59,097 nt of DNA from positions 1 to 59,097 of the forward strand of contig JAOPYH010000419.1 of NCBI GenBank assembly GCA_025964715.1. Reading direction: 5' to 3'. Below are positions 18,846 through 26,884 of the stretch, piece by piece. The notes under the pieces were generated by a model. The model was not told the origin of the DNA and ran no database searches. It saw only the letters and a list, made by a program, of their open reading frames with translations. The stretch is from Streptosporangiaceae bacterium. Its GTDB lineage: Bacteria > Actinomycetota > Actinomycetes > Streptosporangiales > Streptosporangiaceae. The first letter of the stretch is position 1. Each line of letters begins with the position of its first letter. The position numbers were made by a program, and so were the translations under genes.

Positions 18846-21388
18846 CAGCTCTCCCCGATGATGGCGAGGAACGCGTCCTCTAGCCGCCCCTGCGTACCAA
18901 TGATCTCGGCTACCGGCCCGGCGGCCACCCGCTTGCCCTGGGTCATCACCACAACGTGCGTGCAGGTCTGCTCGACCTCGGCCAGCATGTGGCTGGAGAC
19001 GATGACCGTCCGGCCGCCTTGACCATGCTCGCCCGGCCCCGCCGCGTAGCGCTGGAGCACCGCACGCATCTCGCGGATCTGTGGCGGGTCGAGCCCGTTG
19101 GTCGGCTCGTCGAGGACGAGCAGGTCCGGCAGGCCGAGCATGGCCTGGGCGATGGCCAGCCGTTGCCGCATGCCCTGGGAGTACGTCCGTACGGGCCGGT
19201 CCAGCGCGGCGCCGAGGTCGGCGATCCGCAGGGCCTCGTCCACGTGGGACTCATCGGCCGGCCGGCCGGTGGCCCGCCAGTACAGGTCGAGGTTCTCGTG
19301 GCCGGACAGATGCGGCAGGAAGCCCGGCCCCTCGACGAACGAGCCCAGCCGGGACAGCACAGCCGCCCCCGGCGTCACCCGGTGGCCGAAGATCCGGATC
19401 TCGCCCTGGTCGGGATGGATGAGGCCCATCAGCATGCGCAGCGTGGTCGTCTTGCCGGCCCCGTTCGGCCCGAGCAGGCCGAGCACCTGGCCCTTCTCCA
19501 CCCGCAGCGACAGGTCGTCCACCGCGAGGTGCCCGTTGGAGTAGGCCTTGGTGAGGCCGGTGATCTCCAGCGGGACGTCGCTGAGGGCCTCCTCGTGCGA
19601 TCCCGCGTGGCGGCCGCGGCCGGCGACGAGGATCACGATCGCGATGATCAGGGCCGCGCCCGGCAACAGCCAGATCCACGCGGGCAGCGGAGGCGCCGGG
19701 GCGCGCAGAGCCGGGACGGTCGGCATGGTCAGGCCCGACACCGCCGCGACCTTGTACGTCGCCGGCTGTGCCGGGGCCGCGAATCCCATGTCCGTGGTGG
19801 CCAGGACGACCCGCACCCGGTGCCCGGCCGCGAAACGGTAGTCCAGTGCCGGCAGCCGCACGTCCACCTCGCGGCCGGCGCCGGCCTTCTCGACCCTCAG
19901 CGGCGCGGCGAGCCGCCGGGCCGGGGTGGCCTGGCCGCCGGGGCCCACGTCGTAGATCTTGGCGAACAGCGTCGCCTCCGGGTCAGCGGTGATCCGGAGC
20001 CGTACCTTCGGGGCGCCGGTCACCTGGAGCGGCGCGGTCAGCGGCGACGTGTCGAAGACGGCGGCCTGCCCCGGCATGTCCAGCGCGAGCCCGCCGACGG
20101 ACCCGCCGCCGCCCAGGTCACCGAGGCTGCCGAGGGCACCCAGGCCGGGCAGCGCCGAGATGGAGGCGGGTGAGCCGCCGGCCGGATTGCGTACGGTCTG
20201 CTGCGTTCCGTGCAGGGGGATCGCCGGCCCCGCGCCGCTCAGGCCCGGATAGGAGCGGGCCGTCGCGGCGTCGACCACGACCTGCTGGGTCGAGGAGTCG
20301 ATGCCACCGGCCCGGGTGACCGTGAAGCCCGGGGTGGAGCCCGGCTTGTTCAGCAGCCAGTGGTCGAACCAGTGGCGCACCAGCCCGCGCACCCGGCCGG
20401 TCTCCGGGTCGCCGCCGTCGTGGCCGCCCTGGAACCACACCACTGAGACCGGGGCGCCGTTGCGGGCGATGGCCGCCGCGTTGGCGTCCGCCTGGTCGAG
20501 GGGGAACAGCGAGTCGGCCTGCCCCTGGATCAGCAGCGTAGGCGTTTTGATCCTGTCCGCGACCGCCGCCGGGCTGGAGCGGCGCAACGTCCTGATCGCC
20601 TCGTCGGTAGGACGCCCGGTCTCCGCGACCTTTTCGTACATCGCGCACAGCGAGGGGAGGAACCGTCCACAGGCTGTGGACGCGGCGGGTGGTCCGGAGG
20701 CGCCCGCAGGGTCCGCGCCCTGGGCTCCGCCCGTGAAGAAGATGCCGGCCCAGAGCTTCTTGAACACGCCCTGGGCGGGCCCCGCACCGGAGCCTGAGCC
20801 CGCACCCGTGCCGCCCGGGAACAGCGCCTCGGACAGGTCGTTCCAGGTGATCTGCGGGGCGATGGCGTCGATGCGGTGGTCATAGCCGGCCGCCAGCAGG
20901 GCGATCGCGCCGCCGTAGGACTCACCGGCGATGCCGACCCGTGGGTCGCCGGGCCGGTCGAGGCGCACCTCCGGTCGGCGCGCCAGCCAGTCGACGAGCT
21001 GCCGTACGTCCTTGACCTCGTAGTCCGGGGAGTTCAGGGCGATCTCACCGCCGGATCGGCCGAAGCCCCGCGCCGACCAGGTCAGGACGGCGTAGCCCGC
21101 CCGGGCGAGCTGCTCCGCCTCGGCGCGGGTGCTCTGCTTGGAGCCACCGAACCCGTGCGCCAGGAGCACCGCGGGTGCGTTCTGCCGGCCGACCGGCCGG
21201 AACAACGTCGCGTCGAGCGAGACCCGCTGGTCGCTGTTCGGGCCGTCGACGACCGCGATGCGCTGCTGCACCTCGTGGACCCGTGCCGGGCCGTCCGCGG
21301 TGAAGCCCCACACGATCCCGCCGCCGGCGATGAGGGCCCCCGCCGCGGCCAGGGCGCTCCAGCGCCGTCGCGTTCCCCGCAGATTCAT
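18845..21388 (-). CDS. alpha/beta-hydrolase (X-Pro dipeptidyl-peptidase-like) fused to ABC transporter ATPase
   Basis: A single 847-residue frame carrying two normally separate enzymes. Residues 1-30 form a signal-anchor helix. Residues about 40-600 are a serine hydrolase of the X-Pro dipeptidyl-peptidase/CocE group: nucleophile GESYGG, acid in QGQADSLFP, His in FQGGHDGG, and the C-terminal beta domain of that group. A second hydrophobic segment lies near residue 620. The rest is an ABC ATPase with Walker A GPNGAGKTT, signature YSQGMRQR, Walker B LLVLDEPTNGLDP and SSH switch. The hydrolase would lie outside the membrane and the ATPase inside, driving the downstream permease. ATG 21388 is chosen at the signal anchor; the open frame upstream has no coding character. 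Confidence 0.88.
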   Translation of the reverse strand: MNLRGTRRRWSALAAAGALIAGGGIVWGFTADGPARVHEVQQRIAVVDGPNSDQRVSLDATLFRPVGRQNAPAVLLAHGFGGSKQSTRAEAEQLARAGYAVLTWSARGFGRSGGEIALNSPDYEVKDVRQLVDWLARRPEVRLDRPGDPRVGIAGESYGGAIALLAAGYDHRIDAIAPQITWNDLSEALFPGGTGAGSGSGAGPAQGVFKKLWAGIFFTGGAQGADPAGASGPPAASTACGRFLPSLCAMYEKVAETGRPTDEAIRTLRRSSPAAVADRIKTPTLLIQGQADSLFPLDQADANAAAIARNGAPVSVVWFQGGHDGGDPETGRVRGLVRHWFDHWLLNKPGSTPGFTVTRAGGIDSSTQQVVVDAATARSYPGLSGAGPAIPLHGTQQTVRNPAGGSPASISALPGLGALGSLGDLGGGGSVGGLALDMPGQAAVFDTSPLTAPLQVTGAPKVRLRITADPEATLFAKIYDVGPGGQATPARRLAAPLRVEKAGAGREVDVRLPALDYRFAAGHRVRVVLATTDMGFAAPAQPATYKVAAVSGLTMPTVPALRAPAPPLPAWIWLLPGAALIIAIVILVAGRGRHAGSHEEALSDVPLEITGLTKAYSNGHLAVDDLSLRVEKGQVLGLLGPNGAGKTTTLRMLMGLIHPDQGEIRIFGHRVTPGAAVLSRLGSFVEGPGFLPHLSGHENLDLYWRATGRPADESHVDEALRIADLGAALDRPVRTYSQGMRQRLAIAQAMLGLPDLLVLDEPTNGLDPPQIREMRAVLQRYAAGPGEHGQGGRTVIVSSHMLAEVEQTCTHVVVMTQGKRVAAGPVAEIIGTQGRLEDAFLAIIGES

Positions 21389-21559
21389 GAGCCAAACCCT
21401 ACGCACCCGCGGTGGGCGCTCTGATCCGCCCCTGATCGTTGATCGGCTGACGCGCCGGGCGCGGAAGCCGCGGCGCGTAATGGGCGGACGGAAATGTGTC
21501 ATGCGGCACGCCTCATGTCCGGAAGTGTCCGCTAACGTTGCGCCGAGCCGGGGAGGGGC

Positions 21560-22927
21560 ATGCGGGACGTCGAGGACGGCGCGGGGAGCATCAAACGTCT
21601 GTACGTCGTCGAGTTCGACTCCCTGGCGCAGCGGCATGTGGACGACATCGGCATGACCCCTTTCGGTGAGGACGCCGAGAGCTCCATCGTGGCCATGATC
21701 CGGCTGGCCGACCTGTTGTCGGAGACCATCGTCTTGACCGACAACATGGTCTTCGACGGCATCCTGTTCCACCACATCGGCCCGCGGCGGATGTTGCACC
21801 TCGTGGGCCGGCGGATCGGCACCAACCTGGTCTACCCCTTCGAGATCCGCTCCCGCGCCGGCTCCATCGAGCAGGCGCTGCTGCGTGCCCTGCGCGAGCC
21901 CGGGGCCGGCGGTCGCGACCATCTCAACTGCTTCGAATACCACGCGCTGGACGTTCCCGAGGCGGAACGCATAGAGATCGGGCAGCGGCTCGGCCGGGTG
22001 CGGGTCCGCGAGCTCGACCGGCGAGTGGAAAAGCACGGGGTGAGTGAGGGCATCGCGCGGCTGCTGGTGGAGCGGTGCGGCGCCCCGGAGGAGCCGGTCC
22101 GGCGCATGCGACGGGCCTGGACCGCCTGGATCGAGACCGACCGGGACGGCCAGCTCACCCTCCGCGAAGCGGGTGAACGCCGCGACGGCGGCGACGACCG
22201 CGCGTTCGCGGTCGACCCGGTGGAGAACATGCGTCGCGACCTGCGGACCGCAGCGGGTGAGCAGGCGCTGCGCTGGATGGACCTCAACCGGCACGAGCGC
22301 CGGACCACCGTCCGGGCGCGGCTGCGCGACTGGCTCCCCGACACCCAGAGCGACCTGGCCATGGACCGGCAGACCCTGGAGTTCTGGCACAACGCGTGCT
22401 ATCTGCGCTCCCTCGCCTACGCCCAGGGCGCGGAACTGATCGAGTTCGTCCTCGGCGACCCCCGTGCGGTGCAGCGGCGCCGGCTGAAGCGGCGCCGCCG
22501 CGCGCCCGCGCAGGGCGGCGAGACCCGGCAGGTGATGCTCCCGATGACGCTGCTGGGCGAGCTCGGCACCATGCCGCGCTCGGTCTTCGAGACCGTGCTC
22601 TACAACAACCGCGACGCCATCAGGGAATGGCGCCGCTCCGGCGACCCCGGGGCGATGAGAGGTGTCGCCTTCGGGCTGCTCGAGGCCGCCGACCAACCCG
22701 ATCCGAGGATGCTCTCCCGGGACACCCTGACGCGGCTGACGCTCGTCATCGTCGCGGCGTTCGTCGCCGACGCCTTCCAGCAGACGCCGTGGGTGGTGAA
22801 GGCGCCGGTGCTGCTCATCGCCGTGGCGGCCAGCTCATCGTCGGACATCAAGACCATCTTCCGGCTCCGCGGCCGTCTCGGCGCGGTCATCGACGTCCGC
22901 GACCGCGACCGCCGCGAGCCGCGCTAG
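21560..22927 (+). CDS. conserved-looking protein of unknown function (455 residues)
   Basis: I do not recognise this protein. It is Arg-rich and mostly soluble, with an N-terminal alpha/beta-looking region (KRLYVVEFDSLAQRHVDD) and a hydrophobic stretch near residues 405-440 that could be one or two membrane segments. GC skew and codon use are normal for the genome and an RBS (GGGAGGGG) sits just before ATG 21560, though closely spaced. It stands alone, divergent from the hydrolase-ATPase operon and convergent with the SecD-like gene. The reverse strand is also open for most of this stretch, but that frame has no domain. Confidence 0.6.
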   Translation: MRDVEDGAGSIKRLYVVEFDSLAQRHVDDIGMTPFGEDAESSIVAMIRLADLLSETIVLTDNMVFDGILFHHIGPRRMLHLVGRRIGTNLVYPFEIRSRAGSIEQALLRALREPGAGGRDHLNCFEYHALDVPEAERIEIGQRLGRVRVRELDRRVEKHGVSEGIARLLVERCGAPEEPVRRMRRAWTAWIETDRDGQLTLREAGERRDGGDDRAFAVDPVENMRRDLRTAAGEQALRWMDLNRHERRTTVRARLRDWLPDTQSDLAMDRQTLEFWHNACYLRSLAYAQGAELIEFVLGDPRAVQRRRLKRRRRAPAQGGETRQVMLPMTLLGELGTMPRSVFETVLYNNRDAIREWRRSGDPGAMRGVAFGLLEAADQPDPRMLSRDTLTRLTLVIVAAFVADAFQQTPWVVKAPVLLIAVAASSSSDIKTIFRLRGRLGAVIDVRDRDRREPR

Positions 22928-22937
22928 CGCCGTGCCG

Positions 22938-23480
22938 TCAGCGTGCGCCCTTCAGCTCACGGACGAGCCGGTCGGCGTCGGCCCGGGTCAGGCTGCCGGC
23001 GATGATGACCTTGCCGTGGGTGATCGGGGCCTCCACGCGCGTCGCCGTGACCAGCCGCTCGCGGACCACGAAGGCGACGTCCCGTCCGGTCATGGCGCGC
23101 GTGAGCCGGGCGAAGGCCCGCTGGTCCGGAGGCAACAGGCTGATGGCGACCTCGAACCCGCCGCCGCCCCCGCGCTGGACGTGGATGTCATTGACCCGGT
23201 GGATCGCTATGCCGTCGGTGACCTGGTAACAGGCCGGTCCGTTCGGGCTCTGCCCGTTGACGCCCTTCGTGCCGGCCGTGCACGGGCCCGGTGTCGTCCG
23301 GCTCACCGGGTAGACGTTGAGGGGTGCCGTGAAACGCGCCATCTTGCCGTGCAGGGGAGTGGCGAGCAGTGCGCCGGCGACCGCGACGGCCGCGGCGCCG
23401 ATGCCCAGCGAGGTGATCGCGGCGAGTAGCGCCGCGCGTGACGGCCTCTTTGCATACGCAGGGGGCGGAGCGGCCCGCAT
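22938..23480 (-). CDS. membrane-anchored protein with SecD P1-like domain
   Basis: 180 residues. A basic N-terminus and one hydrophobic segment (about residues 18-42) precede an extracytoplasmic domain. The second half resembles the P1 head of SecD: VAISLLPPDQRAFARLT, VAFVVRERLVTATRVEAP and IIAGSLTRADADRLV follow the family order of strand, helix and I-x-G-x-(F/L)-T-x-x-(E/D)-A. No SecD membrane core is present, so this is a stand-alone accessory domain of unknown role. ATG 23480 has a near-perfect GGAGGTGA upstream. Confidence 0.65.
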   Translation of the reverse strand: MRAAPPPAYAKRPSRAALLAAITSLGIGAAAVAVAGALLATPLHGKMARFTAPLNVYPVSRTTPGPCTAGTKGVNGQSPNGPACYQVTDGIAIHRVNDIHVQRGGGGGFEVAISLLPPDQRAFARLTRAMTGRDVAFVVRERLVTATRVEAPITHGKVIIAGSLTRADADRLVRELKGAR

Positions 23481-23565
23481 CGTCACCTCCTGTGGACGTG
23501 GCGTCCAGTCTTTCAGGTGACGCGAGGCGCACGCACCCGCGAACCGGACCTGGCCGTGAACGACC

Positions 23566-23600
23566 ACAAGATCACCCCGAGGACAACGGGGTGATCTTGT
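23566..23600. terminator. bidirectional-looking hairpin after korB
   Basis: Perfect 14-bp inverted repeat ACAAGATCACCCCG / CGGGGTGATCTTGT with a 7-base loop. It sits 23 bases past the korB stop and before the SecD-like gene, so it probably ends kor transcription. Confidence 0.75.
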
Positions 23601-23622
23601 AGTGGTTCTGGTGACCCGGAGG

Positions 23623-24714
23623 TCAGCCGATGCGCCAGGTGTCTCCGCTGCCGAGCAGCGCGGCGAGGTCGCCTTCGCCGTGCCGGTCGACGGCCTCCTC
23701 CAGCTGGGCCCCCATGAGCTCGTCGTACGACGGGCGCGCGACCTGCCGGAAGATCCCGATCGGGGTGTGCTCGAACGCCGGGGAGTCCAGCCGCGAGAGC
23801 GCGAAGGCCACCGACGGGTCCGGGTTGTGCGCGTCGTGCACCACGATGTCCGGAGAGTCCGCGGGCACGACCTCGAAGCTGCCGGACGCCGAGCGGCGCA
23901 GGCCCTTGTCCCGCGCGGCGCCGAACACGATCGGCTCGCCGTGCTCAAGCCGGATCGTGATGTCGTCGCGGACCTCGGGGTCCTTCAACGGCTGGAACGC
24001 GTTGTCGTTGAAGATGTTGCAGTTCTGGTAGATCTCGACGATCGCCGTGCCCTTGTGCTCGGCGGCCGCCCGCAGCACCGACTGCATGTGCTTGCGGTCG
24101 TAGTCGAGAGTACGGGCCACGAAGGTCGCCTCCGCGCCGATCGCCAGCGAGATCGGGTTGAACGGCGAGTCGAGCGAGCCCATGGGCGTCGACTTGGTGA
24201 TCTTGCCGATCTCGGAGGTGGGGGAGTACTGCCCCTTGGTGAGCCCGTAGATCCGGTTGTTGAACAGCAGGATCTTCAGGTTGATGTTGCGGCGCAGCGA
24301 GTGGATCAGGTGGTTGCCGCCGATCGAGAGCGCGTCACCGTCTCCGGTGACCACCCACACCGACAGGTCGGGGCGCGAGGCCGCCAGGCCGGTCGCGATC
24401 GCGGGCGCGCGGCCGTGGATCGAGTGGAACCCGTCGGTGTTCATGTAGTACGGGAACCGCGACGAGCACCCGATGCCGGAGACGAACACAGTGTTCTCGC
24501 GCTTGATCCGGAGCTCCGGCAGGAACCCCTGCACGGCAGCGAGGATGGCGTAGTCACCGCAGCCCGGGCACCAGCGGACCTCCTGGTCGGTCTTGAAGTC
24601 CTTGGCCGACTGGGTCTCTCCCTCCGGCAGGAGCGGCGGGCGGTGAGCCGGCAGGGGCAGGCTCACGACACCGTTGCCGTTCGGCCCTGATGTGCTGATC
24701 TCGGCCTCATTCAC
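23623..24714 (-). CDS. korB: 2-oxoacid:ferredoxin oxidoreductase subunit beta
   Basis: 363-residue thiamine-diphosphate-binding subunit. It pairs with KorA to oxidise a 2-oxoacid, commonly 2-oxoglutarate in actinobacteria, to the acyl-CoA while reducing ferredoxin. Visible motifs are RWCPGCGDYAI and SGIGCSSRFPYYM with Fe-S ligand cysteines, and the TPP motif GDGDALSIGG with a downstream NNRIYG. ATG 24714 overlaps the end of korA by 8 bases. The exact substrate is inferred. Confidence 0.95.
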   Translation of the reverse strand: MNEAEISTSGPNGNGVVSLPLPAHRPPLLPEGETQSAKDFKTDQEVRWCPGCGDYAILAAVQGFLPELRIKRENTVFVSGIGCSSRFPYYMNTDGFHSIHGRAPAIATGLAASRPDLSVWVVTGDGDALSIGGNHLIHSLRRNINLKILLFNNRIYGLTKGQYSPTSEIGKITKSTPMGSLDSPFNPISLAIGAEATFVARTLDYDRKHMQSVLRAAAEHKGTAIVEIYQNCNIFNDNAFQPLKDPEVRDDITIRLEHGEPIVFGAARDKGLRRSASGSFEVVPADSPDIVVHDAHNPDPSVAFALSRLDSPAFEHTPIGIFRQVARPSYDELMGAQLEEAVDRHGEGDLAALLGSGDTWRIG

Positions 24715-26560
24715 TGTCGATCACGTCCTGGATCACACCCGCGAGCTCCTCCGCCTTGAACGGAAGCCCGCGTACACGGTTGTAGCTGATGACGTCCACG
24801 AGGAACTTGCCTCGCAGCAACAGGGCCAGCTGGCCGAGGTTGATCTCCGGCACGAGGACCCTGTCGTAGGAGCGGAGCACCTCGGCGATGTTGGCCGGGA
24901 ACGGGTTCAGGTGCCGCAGATGCGCCTGGGCCACCTGGCCGCCCGACTTGCGGATCCGGCGTACGGCCGCGGTGATGGCGCCGTAGGTGGAGCCCCATCC
25001 GAGGACCAGGACCTTCGCCTGACCGGACGGGTCGTCCACGCCGAGCGGCGGGATATCGCCGGCGATGCCGTCGATCTTGGCCTGGCGCAGCCGGACCATC
25101 AGGTCGTGGTTGTTCCCGTCATAGGAGATGTTGCCCGAACCGTCGGCCTTCTCCAGCCCGCCGATCCGGTGCTCCAGCCCAGGCGTGCCAGGGATCGCCC
25201 ACGGACGGGCGAGCGTCTGCGGGTCGCGCTTGAACGGCTGGAAGGCCTCGCCGTCCGCCTCGCCGTTCGGCTCGGCGAAGGCGGGGTCGATCGTGGGCAG
25301 CGTGGCGACCTCGGGGATCTGCCATGGTTCCGAACCATTGGCCAGGTAGCCGTCGGACAACATGATCACCGGGGTGCGGTATTTCACCGCGATCCGCGCC
25401 GCCTCGATGACCGCGTCGAAGCAGTCGGACGGTGACCGCGGGGCCACGACCGGCACCGGCGCCTCACCGTTGCGGCCGTACAGCGCCTGCAGCAGGTCGG
25501 CCTGCTCGGTCTTGGTCGGCAGACCCGTCGAGGGCCCCGCCCGCTGCACGTCGACGATGAGCAGCGGCAGTTCGACGGCTACCGCGAGGCCGACGGTCTC
25601 ACCCTTGAGGGCCAAGCCCGGCCCGGAGGTCGTCGTGACACCGAGCGCACCGCCGAAGGCCGCACCCAGCGCGGCTCCCACGCCGGCGATCTCGTCCTCG
25701 GCCTGGAAGGTGCGCACACCGAACCGCTTGTGCTTGGACAGCTCGTGCAGGATGTCGGAGGCCGGGGTGATGGGGTAGGAGCCGAGGAACAGCGGCAGCC
25801 CGCTCTGCCGGCTCGCGGCCACCAGCCCGTAGGCCGTGGCGAGGTTCCCGGTGATGTTGCGGTAGAGCCCCGGTGGCAACGGGGCCGGCTTGACCTCGTA
25901 GGACACGGAAAAGGCCTCGGTGGTCTCGCCGAAGCTCCAGCCCGCCTGGAAGGCCGCGATGTTGGCCTTCATGATCTCGGGCTTCTTGGCGAACTTGTCC
26001 GCCAGGAACTGGACGGTCGCCTCGGTCGGCCGGTGGTACAGCCACGACAGCAGGCCGAGCGCGAACATGTTCTTGGCCCGCTGGGCGTCCTTCTTCGACA
26101 CCTCGACGTCGGCCAGAGCCCCGACCGTCATCGACGTGAGGGGGAGGGCGTGCACGTTGTATTCACTCAGCGACTCGTCCTCGAGCGGGTTCGTCGCGTA
26201 GCCGACCTTCGCGAGGTTCCGCTTGGTGAACTCGTCGGTGTTGACGATCAGGTCCGCGCCCCGGGGGAGGTCCTCGAGGTTGGCCTTGAGCGCCGCCGGG
26301 TTCATCGCCACGAGCACGTTGGGCGCGTCGCCGGGAGTGACGATGTCGTGGTCGGCGAAGTGCAGCTGGAAGCTGGAAACACCTGGCAGCGTCCCGGCCG
26401 GCGCTCGGATCTCCGCTGGAAAGTTGGGCAGCGTCGAAAGGTCGTTGCCGAACGACGCCGTCTCCTGGGTGAATCGATCACCGGTCAGCTGCATGCCGTC
26501 ACCGGAGTCTCCGGCGAAACGGATGATGACGCGGTCGAGTTGTTGGACCTGTTTGGTCAC
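24707..26560 (-). CDS. korA: 2-oxoacid:ferredoxin oxidoreductase subunit alpha
   Basis: 617 residues. The gamma domain (residues 1-180; GDSGDGMQLTGDRF) is fused in front of the alpha pyrimidine-binding domain (SYPITPASDILHELS, AEDEIAGVGAALGA, TTTSGPGLALK). This fused form is usual in actinobacterial KorA. Start is GTG 26560 with GAGGAGG a short distance upstream. It works with KorB to supply reduced ferredoxin, and lies near a nuo cluster that has no NADH-oxidising subunits. A possible iron box lies in its upstream region. Confidence 0.95.
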   Translation of the reverse strand: MTKQVQQLDRVIIRFAGDSGDGMQLTGDRFTQETASFGNDLSTLPNFPAEIRAPAGTLPGVSSFQLHFADHDIVTPGDAPNVLVAMNPAALKANLEDLPRGADLIVNTDEFTKRNLAKVGYATNPLEDESLSEYNVHALPLTSMTVGALADVEVSKKDAQRAKNMFALGLLSWLYHRPTEATVQFLADKFAKKPEIMKANIAAFQAGWSFGETTEAFSVSYEVKPAPLPPGLYRNITGNLATAYGLVAASRQSGLPLFLGSYPITPASDILHELSKHKRFGVRTFQAEDEIAGVGAALGAAFGGALGVTTTSGPGLALKGETVGLAVAVELPLLIVDVQRAGPSTGLPTKTEQADLLQALYGRNGEAPVPVVAPRSPSDCFDAVIEAARIAVKYRTPVIMLSDGYLANGSEPWQIPEVATLPTIDPAFAEPNGEADGEAFQPFKRDPQTLARPWAIPGTPGLEHRIGGLEKADGSGNISYDGNNHDLMVRLRQAKIDGIAGDIPPLGVDDPSGQAKVLVLGWGSTYGAITAAVRRIRKSGGQVAQAHLRHLNPFPANIAEVLRSYDRVLVPEINLGQLALLLRGKFLVDVISYNRVRGLPFKAEELAGVIQDVIDSE

Positions 26561-26884
26561 AGAGGGAGACCTCCTCGACGCGCAGCACTCGCCCCGGGGG
26601 AGGCGTCCGGGACCAGAGCGCTACTTAGGCTTACCTTCATGTTACGTCTGGGAACAGGATGCAGGGCCGGCCGGGACGCCGCTGGCGCCGCATGCCGCCG
26701 GTCCGGCTCGAGCCGTCAGGTCATATCGCACACGTGGAAGGCCCACCCCCTGTGACAAAGAGGTATCACTTCAGGCGGGGCCTCACTCGTCTCCGGCGGT
26801 TCCGGACACGCCGGGTCGCGATCATGGGATCGACGCAGCGTACCGCTCACGTCCGCACTATAGTTCCGGCCGAATCGGGTTCGG
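26561..26884 (-). promoter_or_regulatory. korA upstream region
   Basis: 324 bases without a gene, between the korA start and the stop of the next upstream gene. It is AT-richer near 26625-26650, where an iron-box-like sequence sits. Near the far end (about 26870-26884) there is a small CCGAA/TTCGG inverted repeat next to the stop of the neighbouring gene. I see no other structure. Confidence 0.4.
26625..26640 (-). promoter_or_regulatory. possible DtxR/IdeR-type iron box
   Basis: The right half TTAGGCTTACCTTC matches the IdeR/DmdR consensus half (TTAGSCTWACCTWA) at 13 of 14 positions, but the left half of the 19-base palindrome is poor. It lies about 65 bases upstream of the korA start. Iron control of this Fe-S enzyme would make sense, but the assignment is tentative. 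Confidence 0.35.

Noticed and set aside
21389..22696. Upstream extension of the hydrolase-ATPase frame (about 436 codons)
   Set aside because: No domain or signal, lies antisense to the 455-residue gene, and the natural signal-anchor start is at 21388.
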